Of a stretch of DNA of 35,010 bases, positions 1-9,530 are shown one piece after another. The stretch's first letter is position 1, and each line of letters opens with the position of its first letter. The notes under the pieces were generated by a model. That model had not been told where the DNA came from. It ran no database searches and saw only the letters and a program-made list of their open reading frames with translations. The translations under genes and the position numbers were made by a program. Source of the DNA: an uncultured Schlesneria sp. (GTDB lineage Bacteria > Planctomycetota > Planctomycetia > Planctomycetales > Planctomycetaceae); the NCBI GenBank assembly GCA_903899985.1, contig CAIULL010000203.1, forward strand, positions 1-35,010, read 5' to 3'.

Positions 1-436
1 CAAGACAAAACTGGGCTCGAACTGAAATGATTGTAAGCCTGTTAGCGATAGGAGAACAATCAAAACTTTGGTTCGCTGAGAATTTTTCTCACCTTGGTCC
101 AAATTGTTCTCATCAGGATTCAGCAACCGGACAAAATCGATGTCTCTTCAGTCTCTTTATGACAATCGGCCTTTGATTTTTTCATCATGAGGCAGATTAT
201 CTGAGGCAGTTCAGCCATTACGTCCGGCGCCACCGGCCTCGAATTTGCCAAAATCAGGGTTCGATTCAGTACTGAATTCGATCAAAGACCGCCCAACATC
301 GCCTGAAGTGACAGGTTAAATCTCAACTTCGATACAAGCCGCATATCCATCACAAGCGGCAAACGGGTGGGAAATTCAAGCCCCTCCATCGAATTCACCT
401 CGCTGCGGCTTCAGATTCGCGTTCAAACCCGCCATT
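1..436. other. Intergenic region with a long imperfect palindrome
   Basis: I see no convincing gene here. Positions 52-111 form a nested imperfect palindrome: GAGAACAAT (52-60) pairs with ATTGTTCTC (103-111), TTTGG (67-71) with CCAAA (99-103), and TGAGAA (77-82) with TTCTCA (86-91) around a TTT loop. A second, perfect 14-bp palindrome, ATTCAGTACTGAAT, lies at 264-277. Neither is followed by a clear T-run on the plus strand. The region lies downstream of trpF, so the structures could end trpF transcription or that of a gene left of the window. Their role is unknown. Confidence 0.5.
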
Positions 437-1093
437 TCAAGCGCGTTTTGCATTCATCAGAAACTGACGTACGAGAATCGGATCTTTGACTCCGGGAGCC
501 GACTCGACACCGCTGGCAACATCGACTCCCCATGGTTGAACGGACGAGATTGCACTGGCAATATTTTCGGGCGTTAACCCCCCGGCCAAAATCAGCGGAG
601 GCCATTCATCTCGTCGGTATTCGCTGGCGAGTTGTTCCCACGGGACGGTTTTTCCCGATCCTCCGAAGACGCCGGGCACGTGAGCATCAACAAGACAACC
701 AGCAAGACAAAGTTGTTGAAGTCGGCAATCTTCCAGAAACGTTTTAAGTCCCCCCAGCCCGTCACCGGACATGCGCCAGGCCCGAATCAACCGAATGTGA
801 GGTAAACGATGTTGTAATTCAGCAAAATACTCCGACGTTTCGTCACCATGCAGTTGGACAATATCCAGTCGGCACTCCGTCGCCAGCGTTTGAACTTCCG
901 AAATGGAGTGATTCACGAAGACGCCGACTTTGATAATGTCAGACGGCAGGATCTTCGAGATTTCCGTTGCTTCTTCGGCGGTGACGACGCGGGGCGAACC
1001 TGAGTAGAAATTCAGTCCGATCGCATCAACGCCGATCTCAGCCAGATCTTGCGCCGTCTTCCGGTCGCGAATTCCACAGACTTTCACCCACAT
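437..1093 (-). CDS. trpF: Phosphoribosylanthranilate isomerase
   Basis: This enzyme performs the third step of tryptophan synthesis, the Amadori rearrangement of phosphoribosylanthranilate to CdRP, in the cytosol. The protein is a TIM barrel of 218 aa, a normal length. The N-terminus WVKVCGIRD carries the expected general-base Cys (residue 6), VDAIGLNF follows, LVDAHV holds the expected general-acid Asp, GVFGGSGKTVPW is the phosphate-binding loop, and LILAGGLTPENI and WGVDVASGVE are the late barrel motifs. I chose the ATG at 1093 because GAGGG lies 8 nt upstream and the homologous region begins right there; in-frame ATGs at 1138 and 1114 would add an atypical extension. No other trp gene is nearby. 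It is divergent from the CCA-enzyme gene. Confidence 0.96.
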   Translation of the reverse strand: MWVKVCGIRDRKTAQDLAEIGVDAIGLNFYSGSPRVVTAEEATEISKILPSDIIKVGVFVNHSISEVQTLATECRLDIVQLHGDETSEYFAELQHRLPHIRLIRAWRMSGDGLGGLKTFLEDCRLQQLCLAGCLVDAHVPGVFGGSGKTVPWEQLASEYRRDEWPPLILAGGLTPENIASAISSVQPWGVDVASGVESAPGVKDPILVRQFLMNAKRA

Positions 1094-1285
1094 CCCAATG
1101 ACCCTCAATTTCATTAAAAGGCCGAAGACCCCGATCAATCACAATCCGCCGGCCTGTTCTTGTCGGCAAGATTTATTCTGTAGAAATCAACGCTGAAAAC
1201 AAACCCGAAAGTAAGAACTTTCTGAGTGCGAAGATATGATAGTTTGTGACTTCACCTGCATTTAGTGCGAATCGAGTCCTGTGTC

Positions 1286-2527
1286 ATGACCGTAATTTCA
1301 CCGCAGCATCATTTTGCGATCGAGATCGTTGGTAAGCTGCGATCGGCAGGTCACGTCGCATTATTTGCCGGCGGTTGCGTCCGTGATGCGTTATTGGGTC
1401 GTGAAGCAAAAGATTACGACGTCGCCACAACCGCCCGACCCGAGGAGGTACGAAAACTTTTCGGTCATAAACGGACGCTGGCGGTGGGAGCCAGTTTCGG
1501 CGTCATTATGGTTCTTGGCCCGAAAGAGGCAGGACAAGTTGAAGTCGCCACGTTTCGAACAGAGGGGGAGTATCTGGATGGACGGCGTCCCGAAAGTGTC
1601 GAATTCTGTACGCCCGAAGAAGATGCCAAGAGGCGAGATTTCACGATTAACGGGATGTTTTATGATCCCATTGAAGAACGAGTGCTGGATTTTGTGGGTG
1701 GTGCAGCCGATCTGACCGCAAGAATCATTCGTGCGATCGGTGACCCGCACGAACGGGTTAAAGAAGACAAGTTGCGCATGCTGCGTGCGGTTCGATTCGC
1801 CGCGACCCTTGATTTCTCACTTGACCGGACGACGGCCGATGCCATCCGCGAAATGTCGTCGGAATTAATCGTCGTCAGTGTCGAGCGGATCACTCAAGAA
1901 TTGAAGAAAATGCTGGTCGACGTGCATCGACGACGAGCAATCGAGCTGGCGGAAGACGTGGGACTGATGAGGATTATCTTTCCCGAACTTGATCCGATCC
2001 GTCGGGAATCCGAATGGCAGTTCACGCTGCGGCAACTGGAATTGCTGGAAAGACCGTCGTTTGAATTGGCCATGGCGGCTCTTTTGAAACCACTTTCCGA
2101 TAAATCCGTTGTCGAAAAAGTTTGTCGGCGACTGAAGCTGTCAAACGAAGAATGTGACCGGATTGCCTGGCTGGTGGCGCATCAGAAAGATCTGGACGAT
2201 GCTCCACGACTAAGCCTCGCGGCGCTCAAACGAATCCTCGCTCATCCTTATCGGGATGACTTGCTGAATCTTGAACGAGCGGATCGAATCGCGAATTCAA
2301 CAAGTCTGGAACCGATCGAGTTCTGCGAAGACTTTCTCGCGAGGACTCCTGCCGAAGTTCTCGACCCGATTCCTTTCGTCACGGGAGACGATCTGATCGC
2401 ACTGGGTTTCAAGCCCGGTCCACGCTTCAAGTCGGTCCTGGTTGTAATTCGGGACGCTCAACTGAATTTGCAGATCGCAAACCGCGAGGAGGGGTTGGCG
2501 ATGGTTCAGACGGAATGGAACAAGTGA
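1286..2527 (+). CDS. CCA tRNA nucleotidyltransferase / poly(A) polymerase family protein
   Basis: A class II nucleotidyltransferase that adds or repairs the 3' CCA end of tRNAs using CTP and ATP. The N-terminal head has the nucleotide-binding GGCVRDALLG and the catalytic DYD pair (about residues 43-45). These are followed by TFRTEGEYLDGRRPE, the RRDFTINGM motif, and EDKLRMLRAVRFAATL, which leads into the helical neck. The C-terminal part is helical and has no HD hydrolase signature that I can see. The length, 413 aa, suits the bacterial family. An in-frame GTG at 1265 would add 7 aa; neither start has a good ribosome site. I prefer the ATG at 1286. Sequence alone does not separate a full CCA-adding enzyme from an A-adding or poly(A) polymerase member. 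Confidence 0.93.
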   Translation: MTVISPQHHFAIEIVGKLRSAGHVALFAGGCVRDALLGREAKDYDVATTARPEEVRKLFGHKRTLAVGASFGVIMVLGPKEAGQVEVATFRTEGEYLDGRRPESVEFCTPEEDAKRRDFTINGMFYDPIEERVLDFVGGAADLTARIIRAIGDPHERVKEDKLRMLRAVRFAATLDFSLDRTTADAIREMSSELIVVSVERITQELKKMLVDVHRRRAIELAEDVGLMRIIFPELDPIRRESEWQFTLRQLELLERPSFELAMAALLKPLSDKSVVEKVCRRLKLSNEECDRIAWLVAHQKDLDDAPRLSLAALKRILAHPYRDDLLNLERADRIANSTSLEPIEFCEDFLARTPAEVLDPIPFVTGDDLIALGFKPGPRFKSVLVVIRDAQLNLQIANREEGLAMVQTEWNK

Positions 2528-2711
2528 GAATTTCGCGCCGCGTCAATCCATTTACGCGATCCACAAGTCGACCATTTCGATTGCATGTCGTCAGCGAGAC
2601 GTAACCTCTGGACTGATGTTACCAACTGGCTTGCCGCCATTCATGACCGCTCGTAAACTCGCCATCGAGTTCATGATCACGATCACCTGAAACTTGGGGA
2701 GCGGTTGCAAG

Positions 2712-4025
2712 ATGATTTTACGAGGCCGGTTTGTTGCGTTAGCGTTGTTCGGGACATTCGGTTTAATTCAACAGGCGACAGCCGATTGGCCAACATTTCG
2801 TGGTGCCGATCGAACTGCCGTTTCGAAAGAGACGGATTTGCTTCAGTCGTGGCCCGAAGGGGGGCCATCACTGCTTTGGAAAGCGGAAGGTTTCGGCCGG
2901 GGTTATACCAGTCTGGCAATTGCCAATGGTCGTGGCTTTCTGGTCGGTGATGGGATTTCCGGCGTCGAAGACAAAGACGTTTACCTGGTCGCTTTCGATA
3001 TCCGTGACGGTAAGCGCCTTTGGGCTTCAAAATTAAGCAGCCTTTGGACCGAGCAGAAAAACGTCGGTTGGCAGAGTCCCCGTAGCACACCGACCATCGA
3101 TGAAAATCGGGTCTACGTCCTTACCGAGCGTGGTGAGTTGATTTGTTCCGACGTCGAAACCGGGAAGGAAATATGGCGCAAGAGCTTCGAAAAGGACTTC
3201 GGCGGAAAAAAAGCTGATCCGTGGGGGTATAGTGAATCGGTATTGATTGATGGGAAGCAACTCGTGTGTACTCCTGGGGGTGACAAAACTACGATGGTTG
3301 CGCTCGATAAGCTGACGGGTAACACAATTTGGAGCACCGTTCGTGGCGAAGACCGCGGTGCGGGACATGCATCGATCGTGATTTCGAAAATCGGTGACGT
3401 TCGTGTCTATGTGCAGACGACCGGAGGGGGTGCTCTCGGAGTTCGCGCCAGCGATGGCAAGCTGCTATGGTCCTATCCGATCGACAAAACGACGGCTGTC
3501 ATCCCCACACCGATTGTGCGTGATGACTTAGTATTTATTTCCGCAGGCTATGGACGGGGTGGTGCTCTTCTGAAACAGTCACCGGACGGTGCGGGTGGTG
3601 TCACGATGTCCGAGGTCTATCCGCTGAAAAAGGAATTAGGGAATAAGCACGGGGGTGTCTTGCTCGTCGGCGATTACCTCTATGGCGACACCGATTCTTC
3701 CGGTATCCCATTCTGTGCGAGCCTGACCACCGGGGATATCAAGTGGAACAAAACACGCCCGGCGGGAGGAAGTGGGACATTCTCGATCGCGGCGGCCGAT
3801 GACCGGCTGTATCTCCATTTCGAAAAAGGGACGATGGTTCTTGCCAAAGTCGACCCGGAAGCCTTTGTTGAGGTCAGCTCGTTTACGATACCAGGCAGCG
3901 GTGAACGACCAAGCTGGTCGCACCCTGTCATTTTCGATGGAAAGCTTTACCTGCGTGAGAATAACACGGTTCTCTGCTACGATATTCGGGAAAAGTCACC
4001 CGCTGCAAAATCGAGTGGGAACTGA
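2712..4025 (+). CDS. Secreted PQQ-like beta-propeller repeat protein
   Basis: A 437-aa exported protein. The N-terminus MILRGRFVALALFGTFGLI, followed by QQATA, is a good signal peptide with cleavage before DWPTFRG. That tryptophan-rich opening is typical of planctomycete PQQ-binding-like proteins. Repeated blades of the form YLVAFDIRDGKRLW, LICSDVETGKEIW, MVALDKLTGNTIW and GVRASDGKLLW show a PQQ/WD-type propeller. I see no catalytic dehydrogenase signature, so this is more likely a structural or binding propeller than a quinoprotein enzyme. The ATG at 2712 is preceded by GGGGAG about 10 nt upstream; an upstream TTG (2694) is less likely. It is convergent with the unrecognised gene at 4484-5545. 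Confidence 0.88.
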   Translation: MILRGRFVALALFGTFGLIQQATADWPTFRGADRTAVSKETDLLQSWPEGGPSLLWKAEGFGRGYTSLAIANGRGFLVGDGISGVEDKDVYLVAFDIRDGKRLWASKLSSLWTEQKNVGWQSPRSTPTIDENRVYVLTERGELICSDVETGKEIWRKSFEKDFGGKKADPWGYSESVLIDGKQLVCTPGGDKTTMVALDKLTGNTIWSTVRGEDRGAGHASIVISKIGDVRVYVQTTGGGALGVRASDGKLLWSYPIDKTTAVIPTPIVRDDLVFISAGYGRGGALLKQSPDGAGGVTMSEVYPLKKELGNKHGGVLLVGDYLYGDTDSSGIPFCASLTTGDIKWNKTRPAGGSGTFSIAAADDRLYLHFEKGTMVLAKVDPEAFVEVSSFTIPGSGERPSWSHPVIFDGKLYLRENNTVLCYDIREKSPAAKSSGN

Positions 4026-4483
4026 CGCCTGACTTCGGAATGATCGTTTAACCCGTAGCCATCGGCGCAGAAGAATCGGCGTTCAGCCGATCTCTTCGAG
4101 CGTCAATGGACTCGGGTGAGGACAACCGATTCAAGTAGAGCGCTTCGGAACGTCATTGGCATTTCCAGATTAGCAATCGCTCCCTGGATGAGTTAGTGAC
4201 GCCGAATGGCTCGCTTCTCTGCGAGGCGCGGTGAAACGATGGCGACTGATTCATCATTTTGCCCTCGCTGAAGTCCAGGACAAAGACAAGGCTCGCGCCA
4301 AACCTACCAACGGAATTCGTAACTTGCGTTGCGTGTCACTGATGGCTGATTTTAAGCCAACAGTGACACGCGACAATGTCTTTCGACTCGCTGAAAGCGC
4401 GAGCGCGAATTTTTGGCGCTGAAACTGAACTTCCATCGTTCACAAAGACGCAAGAATCTGGAACGCCCGGGTCAATAAGATCT
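4026..4483. other. Convergent intergenic region with a 41-nt hairpin
   Basis: This 458-bp gap separates two convergent genes. It holds a strong hairpin at 4331-4371: GCGTGTCACTG pairs with CAGTGACACGC, with inner GGCT/AGCC pairing around a small AT-rich loop. There is no T-run on either side. It may work as a bidirectional transcription barrier or RNA-end protector. I see no gene in the rest. Confidence 0.5.
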
Positions 4484-5545
4484 CTATAAGTGCAAATGCA
4501 GTTTCTGTTGACCTTGCGACTGATTTTGCCAGTACCAGTGACCGAGATGACGTAATTTTCCGGGTTCTTCGGGAAGCTCGACGAAGAGAAATGGATCACA
4601 GGAAACGACCGTTAACGGAACGAAGATTAACGGCGCGAACTTGACCATGGCCAAAGGGGCAGCGACGAGTCCAAAAAACGGTGATGCAGACGCCGCAATC
4701 GACGATTGATAGGCCATCAGCTCAAGGATCACGCAAGCCGTTTCGAGGCTTTGCCCCATCCAGGTGCGATGCTCCGGAATCAGTGTCTTCGAGAAACCAA
4801 ACCGGCAGCGTTCGTGTTCTGCCATGTAAATGGCTCGGGCTCGCCGACGGGCGTCCTGCCGACATTTCTTCCAATAGTCGTTCACGCTGTCGATCACGTT
4901 CTGAATCCGGTTCCCAATGGCTTTTACCGAGTACCAGCACATCGAAGGAATTCGTATGGTGGTCATTGCGGCTCGATAGAACCATCCCCAGTGAAGCGCA
5001 TGCTCTCGGGCGGCCGCAATGCGCCGTTTCGCTTCTGCTCGAACCTCATCCGCCGTCACCGGTATGGGCAACCCTTCACTATTGGTTTGATCGCCAAATA
5101 ACGGCACGCCATACCAGACAGTGGATTCAGGGTGCAGCGAGTACGCCCGAGTCAACGCTTCCATAATTTTCTGAGGAGGATTGTCAGGAATCTGACTGGG
5201 GTTACGCACCATCGTCATCACCAGGTCGCTATGCTCACGAATCCATAAAGACCGTTCGATCAAGTGGACGACCTGATACTCATCGACCCAGTCTGGATGC
5301 AAATTGAGGACTTGATTCACATAGTGATCGTCTTGAATCTGTTCTCGTGTCGCCCGCAATGCCAATCTTACAGCAAGTTGTTTCACGCATTCTGGCTTAA
5401 TAATCTGAACCGAGTCTCGAGCCAGACCTTGAAGACCAAAGGGTGAATTGTCTTCGAATTCTGTCCCCGCTGCGACCGGCGACCACTGAGTCTGTTTGAC
5501 TGACAAATTCGAGGGCCTGTATGAAACAGTTGCTGTCTGAGACAT
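4484..5545 (-). CDS. Protein of unknown function with hydrophobic C-terminal part
   Basis: I do not recognise this 353-aa protein. The ATG at 5545 has AAGGA about 8 nt upstream, which supports a real gene. The first 150 residues look soluble and mixed. The middle is rich in Arg/Ala/His, with a helical stretch near ADEVRAEAKRRIAAAREHA and a cluster KKCRQDARRRARA. A hydrophobic region near residues 280-325 (ASASPFFGLVAAPLAMVKFA, then LIFVPLTVVS) could be one or two membrane segments or a hydrophobic hairpin. The C-terminus is Gln/His/Leu-rich (QSQGQQKLHLHL). There is no signal peptide. It is isolated, with gaps of about 460 bp on both sides, so context gives no function. It could be a lineage-specific membrane-associated protein. 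Confidence 0.6.
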   Translation of the reverse strand: MSQTATVSYRPSNLSVKQTQWSPVAAGTEFEDNSPFGLQGLARDSVQIIKPECVKQLAVRLALRATREQIQDDHYVNQVLNLHPDWVDEYQVVHLIERSLWIREHSDLVMTMVRNPSQIPDNPPQKIMEALTRAYSLHPESTVWYGVPLFGDQTNSEGLPIPVTADEVRAEAKRRIAAAREHALHWGWFYRAAMTTIRIPSMCWYSVKAIGNRIQNVIDSVNDYWKKCRQDARRRARAIYMAEHERCRFGFSKTLIPEHRTWMGQSLETACVILELMAYQSSIAASASPFFGLVAAPLAMVKFAPLIFVPLTVVSCDPFLFVELPEEPGKLRHLGHWYWQNQSQGQQKLHLHL

Positions 5546-6007
5546 AGCGAATGTCCTTTCTGAGATTCCGTCAGAACAAACGAGGTGAACTCGATCATCA
5601 GAAAACGCGTGAAACTAGACGTGACGTCTTAAATCCTATTTGGTCCACAATTCACAGTCAAGCAAAAAACAGGAATAAGTGAATTCGCGATCGTGACGTT
5701 GACTGGCGAATGTTCGTTCCGAAACCCGTTTGCAAAACCTCTTTCTGGCATACGACATTAGAAACCGTTGTTGCTCGTTTTCATCAATGCGGAGTAAGAT
5801 TGATTCGTTGATTTTGATGCGATCCACGATGTTTCTGAAACAACGCTGATTAATTCAGACCAACGGACCGCCGTTACGCTTCAATGTGTTTGCCGGAAAA
5901 GAGATACCGAAGCCTTATTGCCTGAGACTGACCTCGTCACGTTGTGACGACATCAGTCGTAACTGTTCCCCAGGTGACTTCGGCTTAACGTTGTTAATGG
6001 ATTTCCA
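5546..6007. other. Intergenic region, nothing recognised
   Basis: This 462-bp gap lies between the divergent unknown gene and the PVC-type cytochrome gene. It must hold both promoters, but I cannot point to a confident -35/-10 pair. Reading frames here are short and have no ribosome site or protein-like composition. No repeat of the families seen elsewhere in the window is present. Confidence 0.4.
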
Positions 6008-9000
6008 ATGTTTCGATTCTTGTCATTTCTGCTCCCGTTGAGAATTGCATTGGCGGCATTAGCGACGGTGATCTTCATTGATACTCTCGATGCAGAAGAG
6101 ATTGGCGTGAAAGTCCCGGAGGGATTCGAGGTCACGGAATTTGCAGGTAACGAGCTGGCACATGATGTTTACTCGATGACATTGGACACAAAGGGGCGAG
6201 TCGTCGTGGCCGGGGCGGGGTTCGTCAAAATCCTCGTTGATACGAACGGAGACGGCAAAGCGGACGAAGCGAAAGTCTTTTCTGAGGTTCCCAGGAACGG
6301 GGCCCAGGGAATGTATTTCCATGGTCGTTCACTGGTCTGTATTGGCGATGGAGGCCTTTTACGACTTGACGACACCAACGGTGATGACAAAGCGGATGGC
6401 CCACCCGATAACTTTCTCAAACTCAAAACCGGCGGCGAGCATGATGTCCATTCGATTCAACTCGGCCCCGACGGTTGGTGGTATCTGATTGCCGGTAACA
6501 ATGCCGGAATCAACAGCAAATATGCGACATTGCCGACATCCCCGATCAAGGCTCCTCGCGCCGGTGTCTTGTTTCGGCTGAAGCCTGATCTGACTGGTGG
6601 AGAACTGCTCGCCGACGGACTTCGCAATGCTTACGATTTTGCGTTCAATCCGCAGGGTGACATCTTTACATATGACAGTGACGAAGAACGAGAAGTCTCG
6701 TTGCCCTGGTATCGCCCGACGCGCGTTTATCATGCGTTGACAACTGCCGACCATGGCTGGATCAGCAAGAGCTGGATGCGTCCTCTGGGTTACTTCGACA
6801 TGCCACCGGTCCTCGCCTCGTTTGGACGAGGATCACCTACAGGAGTCGCCTGTTATCGGCACACTCAATTTCCCGAAAAGTATCAAGGTGCACTTTTTGT
6901 GCTCGATTGGACGTATGGCCGAGTCCACGCATTGCCACTCAAGCAGGTTGGGGACACATGGTCATCGCAGCCTGAACTGTTCATGGTCGGCACCGGACAA
7001 AACGGTTTCGCGCCAACGGACGTCGAGATCGGACCGGATGGATCACTTTACGTCTGCGTGGGAGGTCGAGGAACTCGGGGCGGTGTTTACCGCATCCGCT
7101 ACGTCGGTAACGGTCATCACACGACCGAAACCCCTGCGGAAAATCCCCAGACAACCAACGAAAAAATCGATCAGGTGCTGGCCGCCCATCAGCCATTGAG
7201 CAGTTGGTCGCGTGCCAAATGGAAGCCCCTCGCAATCGAACTGGGTGCCGCTCCCTTCCGCGAAGCGGCACTGAATCGATCGCAACCAGCGGGAAAACGT
7301 GTTCGAGCCATCGAAATTCTTGTCGAACTTTTTCAGGGAATCAATTTAGATTTTCTGAAGGCATTAGCCTCAAGCGATTCGGCGGAGGTTCGTGCACGGG
7401 GAATCTGGGCATATGGCCGCTCAAACGTTAGCGCCTATGACGCCGCAATCATTCAAAGTTTTCTTGATGATCCGAGTCCACTTGTTGCACGAACGGCCCT
7501 GGAGCTATGTCAATTTCTCAATCAACCCGACTTTGACTGGCCGAAAATTGTTCCAGGTCTGTCGCGTCGCCTGGGAGGGGCTGACCGCTTTAATCGAGCA
7601 CTGGCGGCTGCCGTGGTGGCTCGCATGGAAGAAAGGCATTTGCCCGCCGTATCGGAAGCGGCCACGAAACTGGGAGCCAGAGCGGTCATCAGCTATGCCA
7701 TCGGCTGGCTTGTCCGTTCAAACGATAACGCGCGTCGAGTTCGCAGTGTGATTCCATCCCTGGCGATTTCTGTACTGAAAAAGAAAGAATATCCCGTCGA
7801 ACTGAAGCTGGATGCCGTTCGCCTGCTTCAACTCACTCTCGGCGACATGGGGCCAGGCCCTGAACGCCCACCTGTTTTTGACGGGTATGCCAGCAGCCTG
7901 AATCTTGAGGAGTTTGAAAGAGAGCTTGATCCATTGAGAGTTCAACTTGCCGAGTTATTTCCGACCGGTGCGCCATTACTCGATGACGAATTGATCCGTC
8001 TTTTTGCCATGATCACGACGTTTAATGGAAAAGTGATTGATGCCATCTGCAATGGATTGACCCCCACTTCCGATCCGGTGGAAGACATCCATCGACTGGT
8101 GGCACTCGCCCGCTGCCCGATGACGCATTCAGTCAAACAGCGGGATCAGATTGTTGCGGCGCTGGTCGATCTCGAAGAGAAAATGATCATTAGAAACCTG
8201 GCTCAAGATGCCAGTTGGGCCGACCGCGTGAAAGAAATGTGGCTCAAGCTGGCCTTGGCGGATCGCTACCTCGCACCTGCCGTTGTCAGCCATCCAAAAT
8301 TTGGGCGTTCTGGCCATACGATTTTTCTGAATCAGATGCCCCCCGAACTACTACCTGCCGCCCGAGCGGCGATGGTGAAAATGATCACGAATGTCATTGA
8401 TTATGCATGGACTAACGACGTGGTCTTCGCCTTAGGGGACTCTGAAGAGCCTGCCGATCGAGCCTTAATTCGGAAACAGTTTAACAACTTTCCTGTTCGA
8501 GGTGCGGTGCTGGTCGTCCTCAGCCGCAATCCCGATCCCGCGGACCGCGACAAGTTTGTTGCAGGATTGGAATGGTCACAAACGGAGGTTCAATCGGCAT
8601 GCCTGTCCGCTTTGGAAAAACTGGGGCCGAATGATCAACCGAAGGAACAAATTGCACTGGTGAAGGCGCTTCGTCGTTTAGGTGCCGATGAAGGGGAATA
8701 TGTTGCGCGCGAGCAGGTGGTCAAACTGCTGCAACGAAATAACAATCAATCGTTTCCCTTCGTCGCAGGAAAACCAGGACATCAACCTCAGCCCGAAACC
8801 GTCGACCTTTGGACAAAGTGGATTCTGTTCCGATTTAAGGAAGACGCAGCGTCCGAGTTCGGCAGTAACGATGTCGAATTAACCCAGTTGAAGACCATGC
8901 TTGCAGAATCTGATCGAGAGAGCGGCGATGCCAAACGGGGTGCAGAACTTTTTAAAAGTCGAGCGTGTCTGCAATGCCATAACGGTCGTAGTGCTCTAGG

Positions 9001-9340
9001 GCCCGATCTGGTGGGAGTCACAAGTCGTTTTTCGCGCGAGGATCTTTTTGTGGCGATCGTTGCACCGAGTCGAGATGTTTCCAACAGGTATCAAACAACC
9101 GTTGTGTCGACGAAAGACGGAAAGTCGTATTCCGGATTGATTGTGTACGAGTCGGTTGACGGCTTTTTGCTCCGTAATGGTTCGGGACAGACATTCCGTA
9201 TCGAGACGAACCAGGTCGACGAAAAACGAAAATCCCCGATATCACTGATGCCGACGGGACTGTTAAAGGGCCTGACACCCAGGGACCACGCCGACTTATA
9301 TGCCTACCTCAAAAGCATCGGCACAACCCGAACCCCGTAA
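6008..9340 (+). CDS. PVC-type membrane-bound dehydrogenase-like protein with HEAT repeats and C-terminal cytochrome c domain
   Basis: A 1110-aa exported protein of the large PVC-type haem-binding family common in planctomycetes. A signal peptide covers about residues 1-28. Residues 30-370 form a propeller related to glucose/sorbosone dehydrogenases (repeats such as VDTNGDGKADEAKVF and LDDTNGDDKADG, then NAYDFAFNPQGDIFTYDSD and GPDGSLYVCVGG). The middle 500 residues are helical and HEAT-like (PLVARTALELCQFL, SAEVRARGIWAYG). The C-terminal domain has the c-type haem site CLQCH at residues 987-991 and a likely axial Met at 1081 in SLMPTGLL. The DTNGDGKAD repeats resemble calcium-binding loops. 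The substrate is unknown; an electron-transferring dehydrogenase in the periplasm is the family expectation. It ends 190 bp before the kinase gene. Confidence 0.9.
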   Translation: MFRFLSFLLPLRIALAALATVIFIDTLDAEEIGVKVPEGFEVTEFAGNELAHDVYSMTLDTKGRVVVAGAGFVKILVDTNGDGKADEAKVFSEVPRNGAQGMYFHGRSLVCIGDGGLLRLDDTNGDDKADGPPDNFLKLKTGGEHDVHSIQLGPDGWWYLIAGNNAGINSKYATLPTSPIKAPRAGVLFRLKPDLTGGELLADGLRNAYDFAFNPQGDIFTYDSDEEREVSLPWYRPTRVYHALTTADHGWISKSWMRPLGYFDMPPVLASFGRGSPTGVACYRHTQFPEKYQGALFVLDWTYGRVHALPLKQVGDTWSSQPELFMVGTGQNGFAPTDVEIGPDGSLYVCVGGRGTRGGVYRIRYVGNGHHTTETPAENPQTTNEKIDQVLAAHQPLSSWSRAKWKPLAIELGAAPFREAALNRSQPAGKRVRAIEILVELFQGINLDFLKALASSDSAEVRARGIWAYGRSNVSAYDAAIIQSFLDDPSPLVARTALELCQFLNQPDFDWPKIVPGLSRRLGGADRFNRALAAAVVARMEERHLPAVSEAATKLGARAVISYAIGWLVRSNDNARRVRSVIPSLAISVLKKKEYPVELKLDAVRLLQLTLGDMGPGPERPPVFDGYASSLNLEEFERELDPLRVQLAELFPTGAPLLDDELIRLFAMITTFNGKVIDAICNGLTPTSDPVEDIHRLVALARCPMTHSVKQRDQIVAALVDLEEKMIIRNLAQDASWADRVKEMWLKLALADRYLAPAVVSHPKFGRSGHTIFLNQMPPELLPAARAAMVKMITNVIDYAWTNDVVFALGDSEEPADRALIRKQFNNFPVRGAVLVVLSRNPDPADRDKFVAGLEWSQTEVQSACLSALEKLGPNDQPKEQIALVKALRRLGADEGEYVAREQVVKLLQRNNNQSFPFVAGKPGHQPQPETVDLWTKWILFRFKEDAASEFGSNDVELTQLKTMLAESDRESGDAKRGAELFKSRACLQCHNGRSALGPDLVGVTSRFSREDLFVAIVAPSRDVSNRYQTTVVSTKDGKSYSGLIVYESVDGFLLRNGSGQTFRIETNQVDEKRKSPISLMPTGLLKGLTPRDHADLYAYLKSIGTTRTP

Positions 9341-9351
9341 GCGACTTTATT

Positions 9352-9371
9352 CACGCGATTTCGCTCGCGTG
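9352..9371. terminator. Small hairpin after the PVC-type cytochrome gene
   Basis: CACGCGA (9352-9358) pairs perfectly with TCGCGTG (9365-9371) around a six-base loop, 12 nt after the stop codon. No T-run follows, so intrinsic termination is uncertain. Confidence 0.35.
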
Positions 9372-9530
9372 GATTGCACTCGTCCCGCAAGGTGTTGAGA
9401 ATACGGTTTTGAAAAATGAACTTGCGAAATTCGGCCAACCATCCCTTTCGGGCCACGGTTGACGATGTCATATTTCATTGCAAACCGGCGATGATCGTCG
9501 AATGCATTTGAGTTCCAGGAATCGACAGGA

